Assembly (NCBI GenBank): GCA_029465975.1
Contig: CM055739.1
Span: 5,808,628 to 5,872,627, forward strand
Length of the DNA stretch: 64,000 bases
Direction of reading: 5' to 3'
Origin: Dallia pectoralis
Taxonomy: Eukaryota > Chordata > Actinopteri > Esociformes > Umbridae
Positions 37,576-49,452 of the stretch are shown here, in pieces; positions within the stretch are counted from its first letter, which is position 1; each line of letters begins with the position of its first letter. Made by a program: the position numbers and the translations under genes. A model generated the notes under the pieces. It was not told where the DNA came from, did not search any database, and saw only the letters and a program-made list of their open reading frames with translations.

Positions 37576-38220
37576 CAGTGACGGTCTTCGTTAATAATGC
37601 AGATTATCGTGAATAACACACACACACACACTGCAATCTCAATACATTTATACACAGAGCGAAAGACAATGATGTCACCAACATATAGTCTTGACAGACA
37701 GGAGGCGTCACATCTGCCTCTCCCTGTTCATCAGGCTCGGTAATGACACTTCCAAACCTCCCCACATCCCCCTGCATTAACTCAATCAGTCCAATTCCCT
37801 GACTAAATAATATCTGCTCTAGCTCGGTTAATTACAGCACAAGGGAGACGAGAGGGAGGAATTATAAATCGCCGACAAACAAGTCCACTGGTAAAGTATG
37901 CGAACTAATATAGAACTGACACTCATTATCCATCTAACCATCTCTCATCCGTCCCTAATGCAGCTGATGGCGGCGAGTGGAACCGCAAAGTGGCTTGGAA
38001 GAAATATCTAATGAGGCAAAGGAAATAATCGAATAATCTTGAAGACAGCACCAGGTCCAGATGTGCGTGGTGGGGAACAGCAGCCCAATTCATACAAACG
38101 AACACTGCAGCTGCTTCGACCGAGGCTCCCTGTCAGAACTGTTCCAAATCAAACACTTTGAGACCGGTACAGGTGTTTGACTAACAATCACTCATTGGGA
38201 ATTAGGGAAACATGGCTTGA

Positions 38221-38810
38221 GCAGTGTGATAACTCTATGGGCAGGGTGATAACTCTATGGGCAGTGTGATAACTCTATGGGCAGGGTGATAACTCTATGG
38301 GCAGGGTGATAACTCTATAGGCAGGGTGATAACTCTATGGGCAGGGCGATAACTCTATGGGCAGGGTGATAACTCTATAGGCAGGGTGATAACTCTATGG
38401 GCAGGGTGATAACTCTATGGGCAGGGTGATAACTCTATGGGCAGGGTGATAACTCTATGGGCAGGGTGATAACTCTATAGGCAGGGTGATAACTCTATGG
38501 GCAGTGTGATAACTCTATGGGCAGGGCGATAACTCTATGGGCAGTGTGATAACTCTATGGGCAGGGTGATAACTCTATGGGCAGGGCGATAACTCTATGG
38601 GCAGGGTGATAACTCTATGGGCAGGGTGATAACTCTATGGGCAGGGTGATAACTCTATGGGCAGGGTGATAACTCTATGGGCAGGGTGATAACTCTATGG
38701 GCAGGGTGATAACTCTATGGGCAGGGTGATAACTCTATGGGCAGGGTGATAACTCTATGGGCAGGGTGATAACTCTATGGGCAGGGTGATAACTATGGGC
38801 AGGGTGATAA
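38221..38810. repeat. 20-bp minisatellite (~30 copies)
   Basis: The unit is GCAGGGTGATAACTCTATGG. Three units fit each 60 bp exactly. Variants GCAGTG, GCAGGGC and TATAG are scattered. The array ends with a 17-nt truncated copy near 38793. Confidence 0.97.
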
Positions 38811-41079
38811 CACAACGGTAAAAGACATTTGACTGAACTCACTCTAATGAGGTAAGCACATGACCCTGGTTTGTGCCGTTTTATCAACCCTGGCCTATGG
38901 CCTCTCAGCTGTACCCCCCGAACCCACCCTTAGATTATGGGGGTCACGGGGGGGTTGGCATTCTGAATCCAAGCGTGACTCCCCTAACAGCACGTCCGGA
39001 CTTGAACGTCCGTTCACTCATTCCTGGCTGTTTACATCATCCAGACTCCTACCAGTGGTGGTGCAGACATTATCCCCCACGGACTCGTAACTCCAGACCT
39101 CGAGTCGTCGTCTGCTGTTGTTGTTAGTACCCACTACCCCCTGTTCTCAATATGTCTCCTGTATCATGGCAGAGAGACCAACAAGACGTTTGGTGACAAA
39201 CCGGATTTACAGTCAGGAAGGAGAGCCAAGTGTCTTGTATCGATTGGCCGTCATATTATCGATGCCGTGACTCGTACAGCAAGGCATAAGCCACTCCGCC
39301 GTTAGGTTAGGACAGTTCTCCGGCATGTTCCGGAGTTCCTCAGAAACAAAGTTCCTCGGAAACAAAGTCCACGGAGCGGTTTGCAAGAAAACACAGAACA
39401 AACACGACAACAGTGAGATTACGGATCTTTGATTACCTGAATACGGCCTCCCTCATCCTCAGACACAACCCTGGTTGGAGGCCTTTATAAGTGGGGCGGA
39501 CGAGGGAGGGACGGAGGACGACCGATGGGATGATGTTACTCAGACCTGTATCTCCTTACAGCCGGCTCAGTCATTTAAACTCCTAGTGAAGTCAGTACAG
39601 ACGCCTTTTCTGTCCTCCATCATCATTCGACCACTCGGCCGGCGAACCGGTCAAACTTGAGGCGTCCTCGGGTCGAGGGGGTCCTTTTTAGTTGATTGCC
39701 TTCCGCCCGCTGTTCTCTCTCCCTCTCTGACGTGTCTAGTCTCTGTGTGCCAGTGACCTGCCGGTAGTGCAGTGTGGAGTCTACCACTAATCCCAGAGTT
39801 TTAATGACGACCAATCTAGAGGCATGCCAGAGCCCCCCCGGGGGCCGAGCGGAGTCAGGGGCCGGCCACGTGTGGCCCTCCCACCGGCGTCTCCGCCCCT
39901 TTAATACTCAGCTGGATGGGGGGTTGGGGAGGATGTGTGTCAGTGTGTGTGTGTGTGTGTGTGTGTGTATACTCTATCTCAGGCCATCGTGTTTGCTCTC
40001 CCTCGCTCTTAGTGCCATGGCGTTGAGGCCTTGATCAACCAGCAGAACTCTGCATGCAATTAACCCCTGCCTCCCTGTGAACTAGTGGAGTTGCAATCCA
40101 GGTACTCTTATTCTCTTCTCTCCCCTGGTTTTGGCCTTGTCAGCGGTGCGACCATACATTTGTCCGTTGTAAGCTTCACGGGTGGTACAGATAGAGGCCG
40201 GAAACTACTTCAGAGTGGCTGACAGTGGGATAGAGAGATTCAAAGCAAGAGACACTTTATCTCCCTATTCTTCACCAATGCCTTGTCAACAGGAATCACG
40301 GTAAAAGACTGGCAAATTAGTCGCTGATTTAGTCAGTCGGGTTCGCTGGCTATAAAGATACAGATGACGTCAAACAGAGCCGTCCCCAAGCAGAAGCATT
40401 TCCCAGCATTCAATTAAACGTATTAAGCACACTGTTAACAGAAAGGCATATTACTTTCTCCTATCTCATAACAGAACAGTTGCGCTTCACAATGAGCTCG
40501 GCGATGACCGTGAGTCATCAAGGCGGTAGGGAAAATACTCACTTGGAGGAAGCAAGCAGATTTAGGCCTGTGTGCAAGGACAGTGTGGGGTCCCCTGGAA
40601 CTAGAATGTGGTCCCCAGAAAGCATCTGTAATCCTCGGCCGACACCCACGGCAACATGTTTCTCTTCAAATGTCAACGCATTCTAGAGGCAACTGGGAAC
40701 CGTGTTTGCATTGTTAGAACGCACTTCCTTGTAATTGTGTGTAAATATTAAATGTAATGCGTAAAGGGCATTTAACTGTATTCTCATGTTTGTGCTTATC
40801 TATTTTTAAACCTCTTACAGTGATCCTGTGCTGAGGCAGCGGCAGACGCTGAGCGGCTTATATGCAAGAAACAGCCAAATACACAGAGCATTTTGAAACA
40901 CTCAAGCACTGTACATGAAATTGCACTTGTCATTTCCCTCAGACCCCCCGTATGAAAAGGCCATGGAACAATACGGTTCTATAAAACAACACGGTTCTAT
41001 AAACGTCTTTCCGGATGTTTCGGTCCAGAGCAGTGGTCTGTAGTCGTATGTCAATTGCTTGCCATGATTAACCTACTGG

Positions 41080-41812
41080 ATACACATGCCGATGAGCCAA
41101 AACATTATGACCACTCAGGGGTGTTATGTGAATAATGTTGATCACCTCCTAATATTATATAATCTTTTTTTTCCGTTTTTGTAATTGTTATATTTGATGT
41201 TGTTTTGTTGTTTTGCACTACGGTCTGTAGTACTACTGTGAGATAACAAATGTATGGGGCGGGCGCTTATAAGCGCTTTTGCTTCATCCCGCTCCTTTTG
41301 GGCAGAATGGAAACTGGTCAAACAAATGAATAAATAAAATAAATACAATAAATAAATAAGGGCACGTGTCATTGGTCTGGGTAGATTACATGCTACGCAG
41401 ACAATCAGATCTCGTAATCAGCAGTGCAAGCAGGGCAATTAACAAACCGGCAATGTTACGCAACAGAGCCTACCCCGGTCAGGTCCAAACCGACATGTCT
41501 GCAGTCACAGAAAATGTTAATGATAGTTACAGGAGGAATGTGTCCCATAATGACCCTTGTCAAAAATACCCACAATCTGAGAATCTGTGGGATGTGCGGG
41601 AAAAACAAGTCTGATCCACAGCAACTCCACCTCACTACTTACAGGACTTTGGACAAGGATCTGCTGCTAACGTCTTTGTGCCAGATACCACGGAACACCC
41701 CGAGGGGTTTTGTAGAGCCCACGTTTCGGTGGGTCCGCCCTGATTTTGTGGCACCAGGAAGGCTGACAGCATATTAGCGGGTGGTCGTAATGTTTTGGCT
41801 CATCAGTGTATG
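41080..41812. mobile_element. Deleted Tc1-mariner-like element with an inserted segment
   Basis: The left end CCGATGAGCCAAAACATTAT plus GACCAC and the right end GTGGTCGTAATGTTTTGGCT plus CATCAGTGTA are inverted repeats. The interior next to each end (GTGTTATGTGAATAATGTTG at left; GTGCCAGATACCACGGAACA at right) fits the subterminal parts of the same fish Tc1-like family. Most of the transposase region is missing. About 200 bp at 41160-41360 does not fit the family and ends in an AAAT-rich tail. Confidence 0.72.
41160..41360 (+). mobile_element. Possible retroelement insertion inside the Tc1-like element
   Basis: The segment begins with a T-rich run, contains GCGCTTATAAGCGC (a 14-bp palindrome) and ends in AAATAAATACAATAAATAAA, like a LINE 3' tail. 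Target duplications were not identified. Confidence 0.35.
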
Positions 41813-42983
41813 TTTGTGTGTGTGCGTGTGTGTGTGTGTGTGTGTGTGGGTGTGTGTGTTTTAGGGCAATTCAAAAGCTTGAGTGACCAGTGCCTAAAGG
41901 AATGCAGACCTGCTGATCTGAGGACAGACATGGAAAAAACTGATAAATAACCGCAGGAGACCAAAAAGAACAGCTTCTTTGTGAACAAGAAAAAAGGCGA
42001 CGGCCCAGATCTGAACAATTGTTTACAACAGATTCCTGCCCTACATTCACCTACCACCAGTAGACAGCACTGACACACACACACACACACACACACTATT
42101 TAATCTTGGCAGGGGCTAGTCAGAACAGTGCTTCCCTGGGGTGGGTCTGGCTCCAGTCTCTGATCTGGGTGTTTTTTCAAGCGCCTGATCAGAGCACAAG
42201 AGAGCAGGAGACACAACAAGGTGCAGTGACTAACTCCTGTAACAAGGACCTCATTAAGTTGACTCTCACAAATCACCACAGAACACCGAGCTCTTACAAC
42301 ACAGGAGAGGAGACAAAACTAAAACAGATGCTCTTATAACTAGAATACTTGGGGATTATGTCAGACTTCTGGAAAAAAAGAGATTGTGTTACAGCTCATA
42401 GAAAAAAAGCCTCTTTATGAGAGAGCATAACGTTATATGGCTTTACCGCAGTAGGGTATGAGTGTCTATACTAATGTTTATAGTGTTTACCTGTTATCAG
42501 TAATGAAGACGCCATTCATGTATTATCATGTGCTGTGCAAACCCTCGTCGAAGAGAAAACATCTAGTTCTAAACCGTAAGCGATAAGGAAAGTAAAAAGA
42601 AATGAAGGTCTCATGGCGAGAGTTTGGAGTTGCTGGTCTGACATAATTCCAACGCACGACTATAATTCAACATCACTTCATTAACAGAACAACAATCAAT
42701 GGATGCCATGGCCAATAGATTAGTGTCCATTAGAGATTAGACGTTCACTTCCGGGGATTTATCAACGACAAATAATTTGATGTAGGGGGGGGGGGCGATT
42801 CCCCTCTGAAGCAGAACAGATGGACAATGTCAATGTACTCTATGTGTGCTACAACTGACGCTCCAGAGATTCGGCGCTGTGATCCGCCAACGCAAATTGT
42901 CGCTCGACTCTAGTGATCATTTGAAATTCAAGATCAATCGGCTACTCAAACTAAGTGTGTGCGTGTGTGTCTGCGGTAGTGCC

Positions 42984-43020
<37 letters not shown>

Positions 43021-43129
43021 ATAGAGTGCGAAGCTAACGGCATGGTGTGAGTTACAGGTTTCGAGGAGGACAGTGTGAGCTGTCTGTTGAAGAACTGTGT
43101 CCTGCATGGTAATCTCTTTATTAAAGTGA

Positions 43130-43163
<34 letters not shown>

Positions 43164-43809
43164 GATGTCTGTCACTGGGACCCTTGCCACGCATTATTGG
43201 ATCCCATGTGATCCCAACAATCCAATGATAGGCAAATCACACACACAAACACACACACACACAAAGTCAGATATGCCAATGAACAAAATGAAACATTACC
43301 CGATCAACCAGGAACTGTTGTGTAAATGCATTTTGCCACTCCTCCTCTGCCCTGACAGAAATACCCCTTTACTAGAGTATGGACCAAAAGCAACAGCAGC
43401 CAAATGTGCAGCAAGAGCGACACAATGCTAAAGGAACTCATTTATACCAGACACTCTCGAAACTCTGCAATTCACCCCTCAATGACAATGAGAAATACAG
43501 GGGGGAATTACACCAGTTGAGCAATGCCAAGCCGCTCAGCTCCTGCGGCGTTCGGTCGGCCGGGAATGGCTCTTCTGGTGGAGCACTTTACAGGACATAA
43601 TGGAAACTCTGTCAACATTGTTCTGTTAGAATCTAGGAGTCATGGAAGCACCCAGTCATCCAGTGGCGTCTCGGCCAATAGGAACAATCCGCCTAGAGAC
43701 AGGGCAACCCGCCCGGCGACAGAAGCATCTGTCACAAAGGGACCGGGGCAGGACCCAATCACAGATAAGCCTAACATATTTCTCCACGCATGCACACAAA
43801 CCCACAAGC

Positions 43810-43849
<40 letters not shown>

Positions 43850-44283
43850 AGACACACACACATACACAGACACACACACACACGGTCTCACCCGCCTCAT
43901 TATATTCGTGCTGCGGGACGTCGGACGTAACGCCAACGCAATCGGATGATTCGGCGGCCCACACCGTTACAGCTTTACCGGGAAACGGGTAGCACGCACG
44001 ACGCTATCGCAGAAAATCCAGAAATATAAGCAGGTCCGGGGTCAGTGCGATCACTCTGCAGCGTCTGGAGCCTGTGACAAATGGTGGCGGGTGACACTGA
44101 TTGGGGATCAGCATGACGGCAGACGTAACCGGGACCGCCAATGTGCAATCAATAAGGACAGAGATAGGAGACAGGAGACAGGAAACAGAATGTCTCCCTC
44201 ACTCACTGTCTCTTTATTAGATTCCCAAGCTGAATGTTCTGTCTCTGATTCCTCTGGCATTACTCGGATCTGGCTGAATGTGC

Positions 44284-45463
44284 TGCTACAGTAGCTGGCT
44301 AGCTGCATGTGACCAGGCCTGCTGTAAAATACACACAACAGCTAGCTGCTACATGTCTGAATGTGACCAGGCCTGCTGTAAAATATACACAACAGCTGGC
44401 TGCTACATGTCTGAATGTGGGCCTGCTGTAAAATACACACAACAGCTAGCTGCTACATGTCTGAATGTGACCAGGCCTGCTGTAAAATATACACAACAGC
44501 TGGCTGCTACATGTCTGAATGTGACCAGGCCTGCTGTAAAATACACACAACAGCTAGCTGCTACATGTCTGAATGTGACCAGGCCTGCTCTAAAATACAC
44601 ACAACAGCTGGCTGCTACATGTCTGAATGTGACCAGGCCTGCTGTAAAATACACACAACAGCTAGCTGCTACATGTCTGAATGTGACCAGGCCTGCTGTA
44701 AAATACACACAACAGCTAGCTGCTACATGTCTGAATGTGACCAGGCCTGCTGTAAAATACACACAACAGCTGGCTGCTACATGTCTGAATGTGACCAGGC
44801 CTGCTGTAAAATACACACAACAGCTAGCTGCTACATGTCTGAATGTGACAAGGCCTGCTGTAAAATACACACAACAGCTGGCTGCTACATGTCTGAATGT
44901 GACCAGGCCTGCTGTAAAATATACACAACAGCTGGCTGCTACATGTCTGAATGTGGGCCTGCTGTAAAATACACACAACAGCTAGCTGCTACATGTCTGA
45001 ATGTGACCAGGCCTGCTGTAAAATACACACAACAGCTGGCTGCTGCATGTCTGAATGTGACCAGGCCTGCTGTAAAATACACACAACAGCTAGCTGCTAC
45101 ATGTCTGAATGTGACCAGGCCTGCTCTAAAATACACACAACAGCTAGCTGCTACATGTCTGAATGTGACCAGGCCTGCTCTAAAATACACACAACAGCTG
45201 GCTGCTACATGTCTGAATGTGACCAGGCCTGCTGTAAAATACACACAACAGCTAGCTGCTACATGTCTGAATGTGACCAGGCCTGCTCTAAAATACACAC
45301 AACAGCTAGCTGCTACATGTCTGAATGTGGGCCTGCTGTAAAATACACACAACAGCCGGCTGCTACATGTCTGAATGTGGGCCTGCTGTAAAATAGACAC
45401 AACAGCTAGCTGCTACATGTCTGAATGTGGGCCATGCTGTAAAATACACACAACAGCTGGCTG
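44284..45463. repeat. 54-bp minisatellite (~22 copies)
   Basis: The unit runs CTGCTACATGTCTGAATGTG, ACCAGGCCTGCTGTAAAATA, CACACAACAGCTAG. A GCTAG/GCTGG site and a GCTGT/GCTCT site vary between copies. Some copies lack ACCA (50 bp) near 44418, 44955, 45328 and 45378. Because 54 is a multiple of three, long apparent proteins appear on both strands (up to 308 aa); these are artefacts. CAGCTAGCTG in each unit is palindromic. Confidence 0.96.
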
Positions 45464-46267
45464 ATGTTGTGGGACACAGGACACGGAGGACTATTGAGCT
45501 AAAGGACTTAGATACCAGCTCCTGTTGCATTTCAAGTGAGAATAAAAGCCAAGAACATTGCCGGTGCTCGAACCCCCCCGACAAAACTGCCTTTAAGAAA
45601 AAATGCACATGCACAACTTAAAGGACCAAAACGCTAAAACTATAGTAAGTGAAACGCTAAATGACGACGATCGCACTGACGAGTTGAATATAGAGGTCAC
45701 CCGTGTTTGACTAACTTCAGAAGACTAACTACAGTACAAAGGCGGGCACTTTGAGTGTGAAGGATTTTCACAACCAATTTAAAATGGGAAGATAAGCGCT
45801 CATTATAGAAATCCACAGGTTATTCGCGTGAGGCGCTGAATGGCTATCTCCTAATTACGCCATCAGTTCTGAGGAGAAATAAGTGGTGCTGAGTCCGTAT
45901 TCTTATACTTACTGTCACAACTCAATAAGCATATATTAAAGGGAAACGGTCAATGTGTGTCGAGCAAATGGACTCCAAAGTAAGCAGTCACTCTCAGCGT
46001 TGACACAATTGACATCAGTGAACTCGCATCATCTCAGGACTACATTGAGAAAATTATCTTTCTTTCGGTTCACTCTAAGTTCACTTTAATGTTGGGGGTA
46101 CTGCTGTGTCTTTCGATACAATCATGGCATACTGATCTAGTGATGCCTGAGGAGATGAAGGGGAGAAAAGACAGCGGAGATACGGACTGCAACAAATGTT
46201 CAGGAAAAATATGATCCAAGGAAATTGCTTTGCTTTTTAAAATGTGAAACCTAGATTCAAACCTGTG

Positions 46268-47117
46268 GTATTACAGTCTGTTGTGATATAGTCTGTGGTG
46301 GTACGGTCTGTGGTATTATAGTCTATGATATTATAGTCTGTTGTATTATAGTCTGTGGTGGTACAGTCTGTGGTATTATAGTCTGTGATATTATAGTCTG
46401 TGGTATTATAGTCTGTGATATTATAGTCTTTGGTATTATAGTCTGTGATATTATAGTCTGTGGTGTTACAGTCTGTGGTGGTACAGTCTGTGGTGGTACA
46501 GTCTGTGATATTATAGTCTGTGGTGGTACAGTCTGTGATATTATAGTCTGTGGTATTATAGTCTGTGGTGTTACAGTCTGTGGTGGTACAGTCTGTGGTG
46601 GTACAGTCTGTGGTGGTAAAGTCTGTGGTATTACAGTCTGTGGTGGTACAGTCTGTGGTGTTACAGTCTGTGGTGGTACAGTCTGTGGTGTTACAGTCTG
46701 TGGTGGTACAGTCTGTGGTGGTACAGTCTGTGGTATTACAGTCTGTGGTGGTACAGTCTGTGGTGGTACAGTTTGTGGTGGTACAGTCTGTGGTGGTGCA
46801 GTCTGTGGTAATATAGTCTGTGGTGTTACAGTCTGTGGTGGTACAGTCTGTGGTGGTACAGTCTGTGGTGGTACAGTCTGTGGCGTTACAGTCTGTGGTG
46901 GTACAGTCTGTGGTATTACAGTCTGTGGTGGTACAGTCTGTGGTGGTACAGTTTGTGGTGGTACAGTCTGTGGTGGTGCAGTCTGTGGTAATATAGTCTG
47001 TGGTGTTACAGTCTGTGGTGGTACAGTCTGTGGTGGTACAGTCTGTGGTGGTGCAGTCTGTGGTGGTGCAGTCTGTGGTGGTACAGTCTGTGGTGGTACA
47101 GTCTGTGGTGGTACAGT
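46268..47117. repeat. 15-bp minisatellite (~57 copies) next to an exon
   Basis: The unit is GTCTGTGGTGGTACA with GATATTATA, GGTATTATA and GGTGTTACA variants concentrated at the low-coordinate end. A block of about 170 bp (46711-46880) is repeated almost exactly 180 bp later (46891-47060), indicating a recent 12-unit duplication. In transcript sense it is C/A-rich and begins 24 nt after the donor of the 134-nt exon. The Pro-Gln-Thr open frame is an artefact. Confidence 0.96.
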
Positions 47118-47141
47118 ATGCATCTTAATTGCAGGTGTTAC

Positions 47142-47275
47142 CTCGCGAAGTGCTGCTGTAGTGAAACCATCTGTGCCTGGCCCAGCTCTGACGCCTTCGT
47201 CACTTCCCGAAGCCGCTTCTCACTGTCCAATCGCAAGCGTCGCTCTTCCTCTAGCTCGTGAATCAGCTTTTCTCG
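47142..47275 (-). CDS. nckap5: NCKAP5 coding exon, coiled coil (134 nt)
   Basis: The acceptor is CATTTTCCCACAG just above 47275 and the donor is GCGAG|GTAACA at 47141. The exon gives 44 codons plus two bases. It starts REKLIHELEEERRLRLDSEK, continues RLREVTKASELGQAQMVSLQ and ends QHFA plus the AG of a split Arg. Strong heptad spacing of Leu and charged residues indicates coiled coil. REKLIHELEEER and MVSLQQ are conserved NCKAP5-family signatures. The joined sequence across the next junction (FA-R-MEETV) also matches the family. The phases are 0 in and 2 out, and 134 + 91 nt with the next exon is divisible by three, so only joint skipping keeps the frame. A 15-bp minisatellite starts 24 nt downstream of this donor. 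Confidence 0.92.
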
Positions 47276-48369
47276 CTGTGGGAAAATGGACAGCCAGGTT
47301 AGCAGGCAGGTAGTAATAAAAACAGCCGAAGCCGTAAAAGGTACTGACCCGCTAACACAGGAGAGTGTGAAAAGCCACTAAACAGCCAAAGGTACCAGTC
47401 TACATGTCACACATACTGTATCTATTAGCAGGTCTACAGTTCATGGGGACCAAACTAACCCTTATGGTTTGTTTGGAATGATTACAGTTGTAAAAAGTAC
47501 TGCAGTGCCAAAATGTGCATAATGTGTTACCCGGCGCCGGCGGTGACAGCCAGAATGCTTTGAAAATGGCCCGCTGCGGGTGCTACCAACTAGAAGATAA
47601 TTGTGATTCCATGTCTCTGACGAGATCAGATGGCCGGTCAGAGGACCTTCATAGCATTACGTTTTGGTCCGTGTCAATAATTGGATCCAGTGCCATGGTG
47701 ACTCCTCAGAAGTTACCCTCGGTTCAGATTCCACCCTGCAAAACCCACGCCCTCTGCATCCTCCTGATCTGACCGTCTGCTAATTGAAGAAACTTTTCGA
47801 GGGGGCAAAGGGCAGTCTGCCTTTTGCTTGAAGATACAGGTAACGAGGGCTGCAGCAGGTAAGGTCACTGTGATTGGCTAGGAAATGTTTCCTGTCAGCA
47901 ACCATTAAAATGATGTTCTGTGTACAATTCCGTTGCTATCAGACACCCAGAAAACCATGCAGTCTCATTAGGCTGCTAGTTGCAAAACTCAAAAGTCAGA
48001 AATCCAGTAAACTAAAAATATCACAAAAAATACCATTAGTGATTAAAAATATAGATAGAGAAAAAAGTATGAACAAACTCATATGGCCCACTGATTAGTC
48101 CTAACACTGTAAAATCTACCAATTTACAGTAAGTATCTTATAATCACTAACGGCCTGGTAAGCTTCTTAACTGCACAGTCGGTTTAACCGTTCTATTGTC
48201 CTCTGTTGCCCTGTCTAGCCCTAAATAAGCTTATTGCACAAAGATGAAGTTGTTTACATTATGAGCATGAATTTGAAAGTGTTTTGAACGTACTTACAGT
48301 GCAAAGGGAAAGGACACCACTGCCTCGCTTTCCAAGAGATTTTGAGATTTAGGAAGCTAAAGAAAGAGG

Positions 48370-49452
48370 AAATTAAGCAACTTCACCTGACATTTCCTCA
48401 TAAAACCGGTTCTTACCAGCGTAAAAAGAGGAATAGGAGGTCTCTGTGCACAACTGAGCAAGAGGACAAAGAGTTCGAGAAACCTCACAGGTCCTCAACT
48501 GGCAGCTACATTAAATAGTACCCGCAAAACTCCAGTAACAGCATTGACAGTGAAGAGGCACTCCAGGACGCCGGCCTTCTAGGCAGAGTAGCAAAGAAAA
48601 AGCCATTTCTCAGACCGGCCAATAAAAGCAAAAGATTAAGGTGGACAAAAGAGCACAGATACTGGTGAGAGGAGCACTGGGGAAAGCGTTATGGTCAACC
48701 AAATCTACGTTTGAGGTGTTCAAGAAGAATATTGGTAAGATTCGCACCTCATAATATAAAAAACAGATGAGGGAGTGCTTGACGCCATATCCCAAGCATG
48801 GTGGAGGCAATGTGATGGTCTGGGGGTGCATAGATGGTGGCAAAATGGATTGATACGGAGTACAAATCTCCCATTTTACAACCATCTATGCACCCCCAGA
48901 CCATCACATTGCCTCCACCATGCTTGACATATGGCGTCAAGCACTCCCTCATGCCATTCCTCATGCCATTCTCGGTTGATGCCGCTTGATTGGAAGCGAT
49001 TCCCTGCCAACAACATGACTTTGCATGAACTATTTAGATACAGTCAGCCGGTATTCTGTCTTTAATGGAGTGGCCAGCACAGTCACTGAATGTCAACCCA
49101 ATTGAGCTCTGTTGTGGAAGCAGCTTGTCTGTATACGTAACTAAGAAGCCAATCAAACTTGTAGAAGGTTCTGCAGGAAGCAACTGCTTCACATTACCGT
49201 AAAAAATTGGCAACTGGAATGCCAATGGTCTGCACATATGTAATTACTGCAAATGACGATTCTTTGACGGAAGATTCCCATTTCTTGAAGGATCCCATTA
49301 TTTTGTCAATTAAAAATAAGCATTTCTAACCTTGTCGGTGACTTTATGTCCTATTCATTTTGCTAAATTCCTATTGGAACCAATTTCATGCAGGATTTAG
49401 TAGCAAAAACAAGGACATTTCTAAGTGACCCCGAATTTCTGAACGGTCGTTC
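48370..49452 (+). mobile_element. Tc1-like transposon remnant with internal inverted duplication
   Basis: Segments typical of a fish Tc1-like transposase gene occur in order on the plus strand: GCTACATTAAATAGTACCCG, AGCAAAGAAAAAGCCATTTC, then AAGCATGGTGGAGGCAATGT, encoding the conserved KHGGGNVMVWGC motif. Then come GTATTCTGTCTTTAATGGAG and GGCCAGCACAGTCACTGAAT, and the right terminus CATTTCTAAGTGACCCCGAA. Stops and indels break the frame. The left terminal repeat is not visible, so the element is 5'-truncated or rearranged. An 82-bp inverted copy of its centre lies at 48871-48952. Confidence 0.85.
48767..48952. repeat. 82-bp near-perfect inverted repeat, 22-nt loop
   Basis: The left arm is 48767-48848 and the right arm 48871-48952. 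Comparing the arms by eye, 78 of 82 positions pair. The arms are the Tc1 segment encoding the KHGGG-VMVWGC motif. The spacer is only 22 nt, so the transcript could form a long hairpin. Confidence 0.92.

Larger units (their letters stand above)
29206..47141 (-). other. NCKAP5 intron, 17.9 kb
   Basis: The largest intron in the window. It contains the CpG-dense patch 31880-32155, a LINE-like tail at 36416-36462, tandem arrays at 36987-37142, 37356-37575, 38221-38810, 44284-45463 and 46268-47117, the Tc1-like element 41080-41812 and numerous CA/TG tracts (for example 41815-41850, 42990-43018, 43128-43160, 43813-43885). Between 32500 and 36400 I see only short TG/CA tracts and unique sequence; no exon was recognised. 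Confidence 0.75.

Noticed and set aside
44278..45400. Long open frames (up to 308 aa, both strands) with an 18-residue period
   Set aside because: They are translations of the 54-bp minisatellite and exist in several frames and on both strands; no splice or start context.
46323..47123. 266-residue Pro-Gln-Thr repeat protein on the minus strand
   Set aside because: It is the 15-bp minisatellite read in one frame. Retention from the neighbouring exon would hit TAA at once, so it is not an exon extension.
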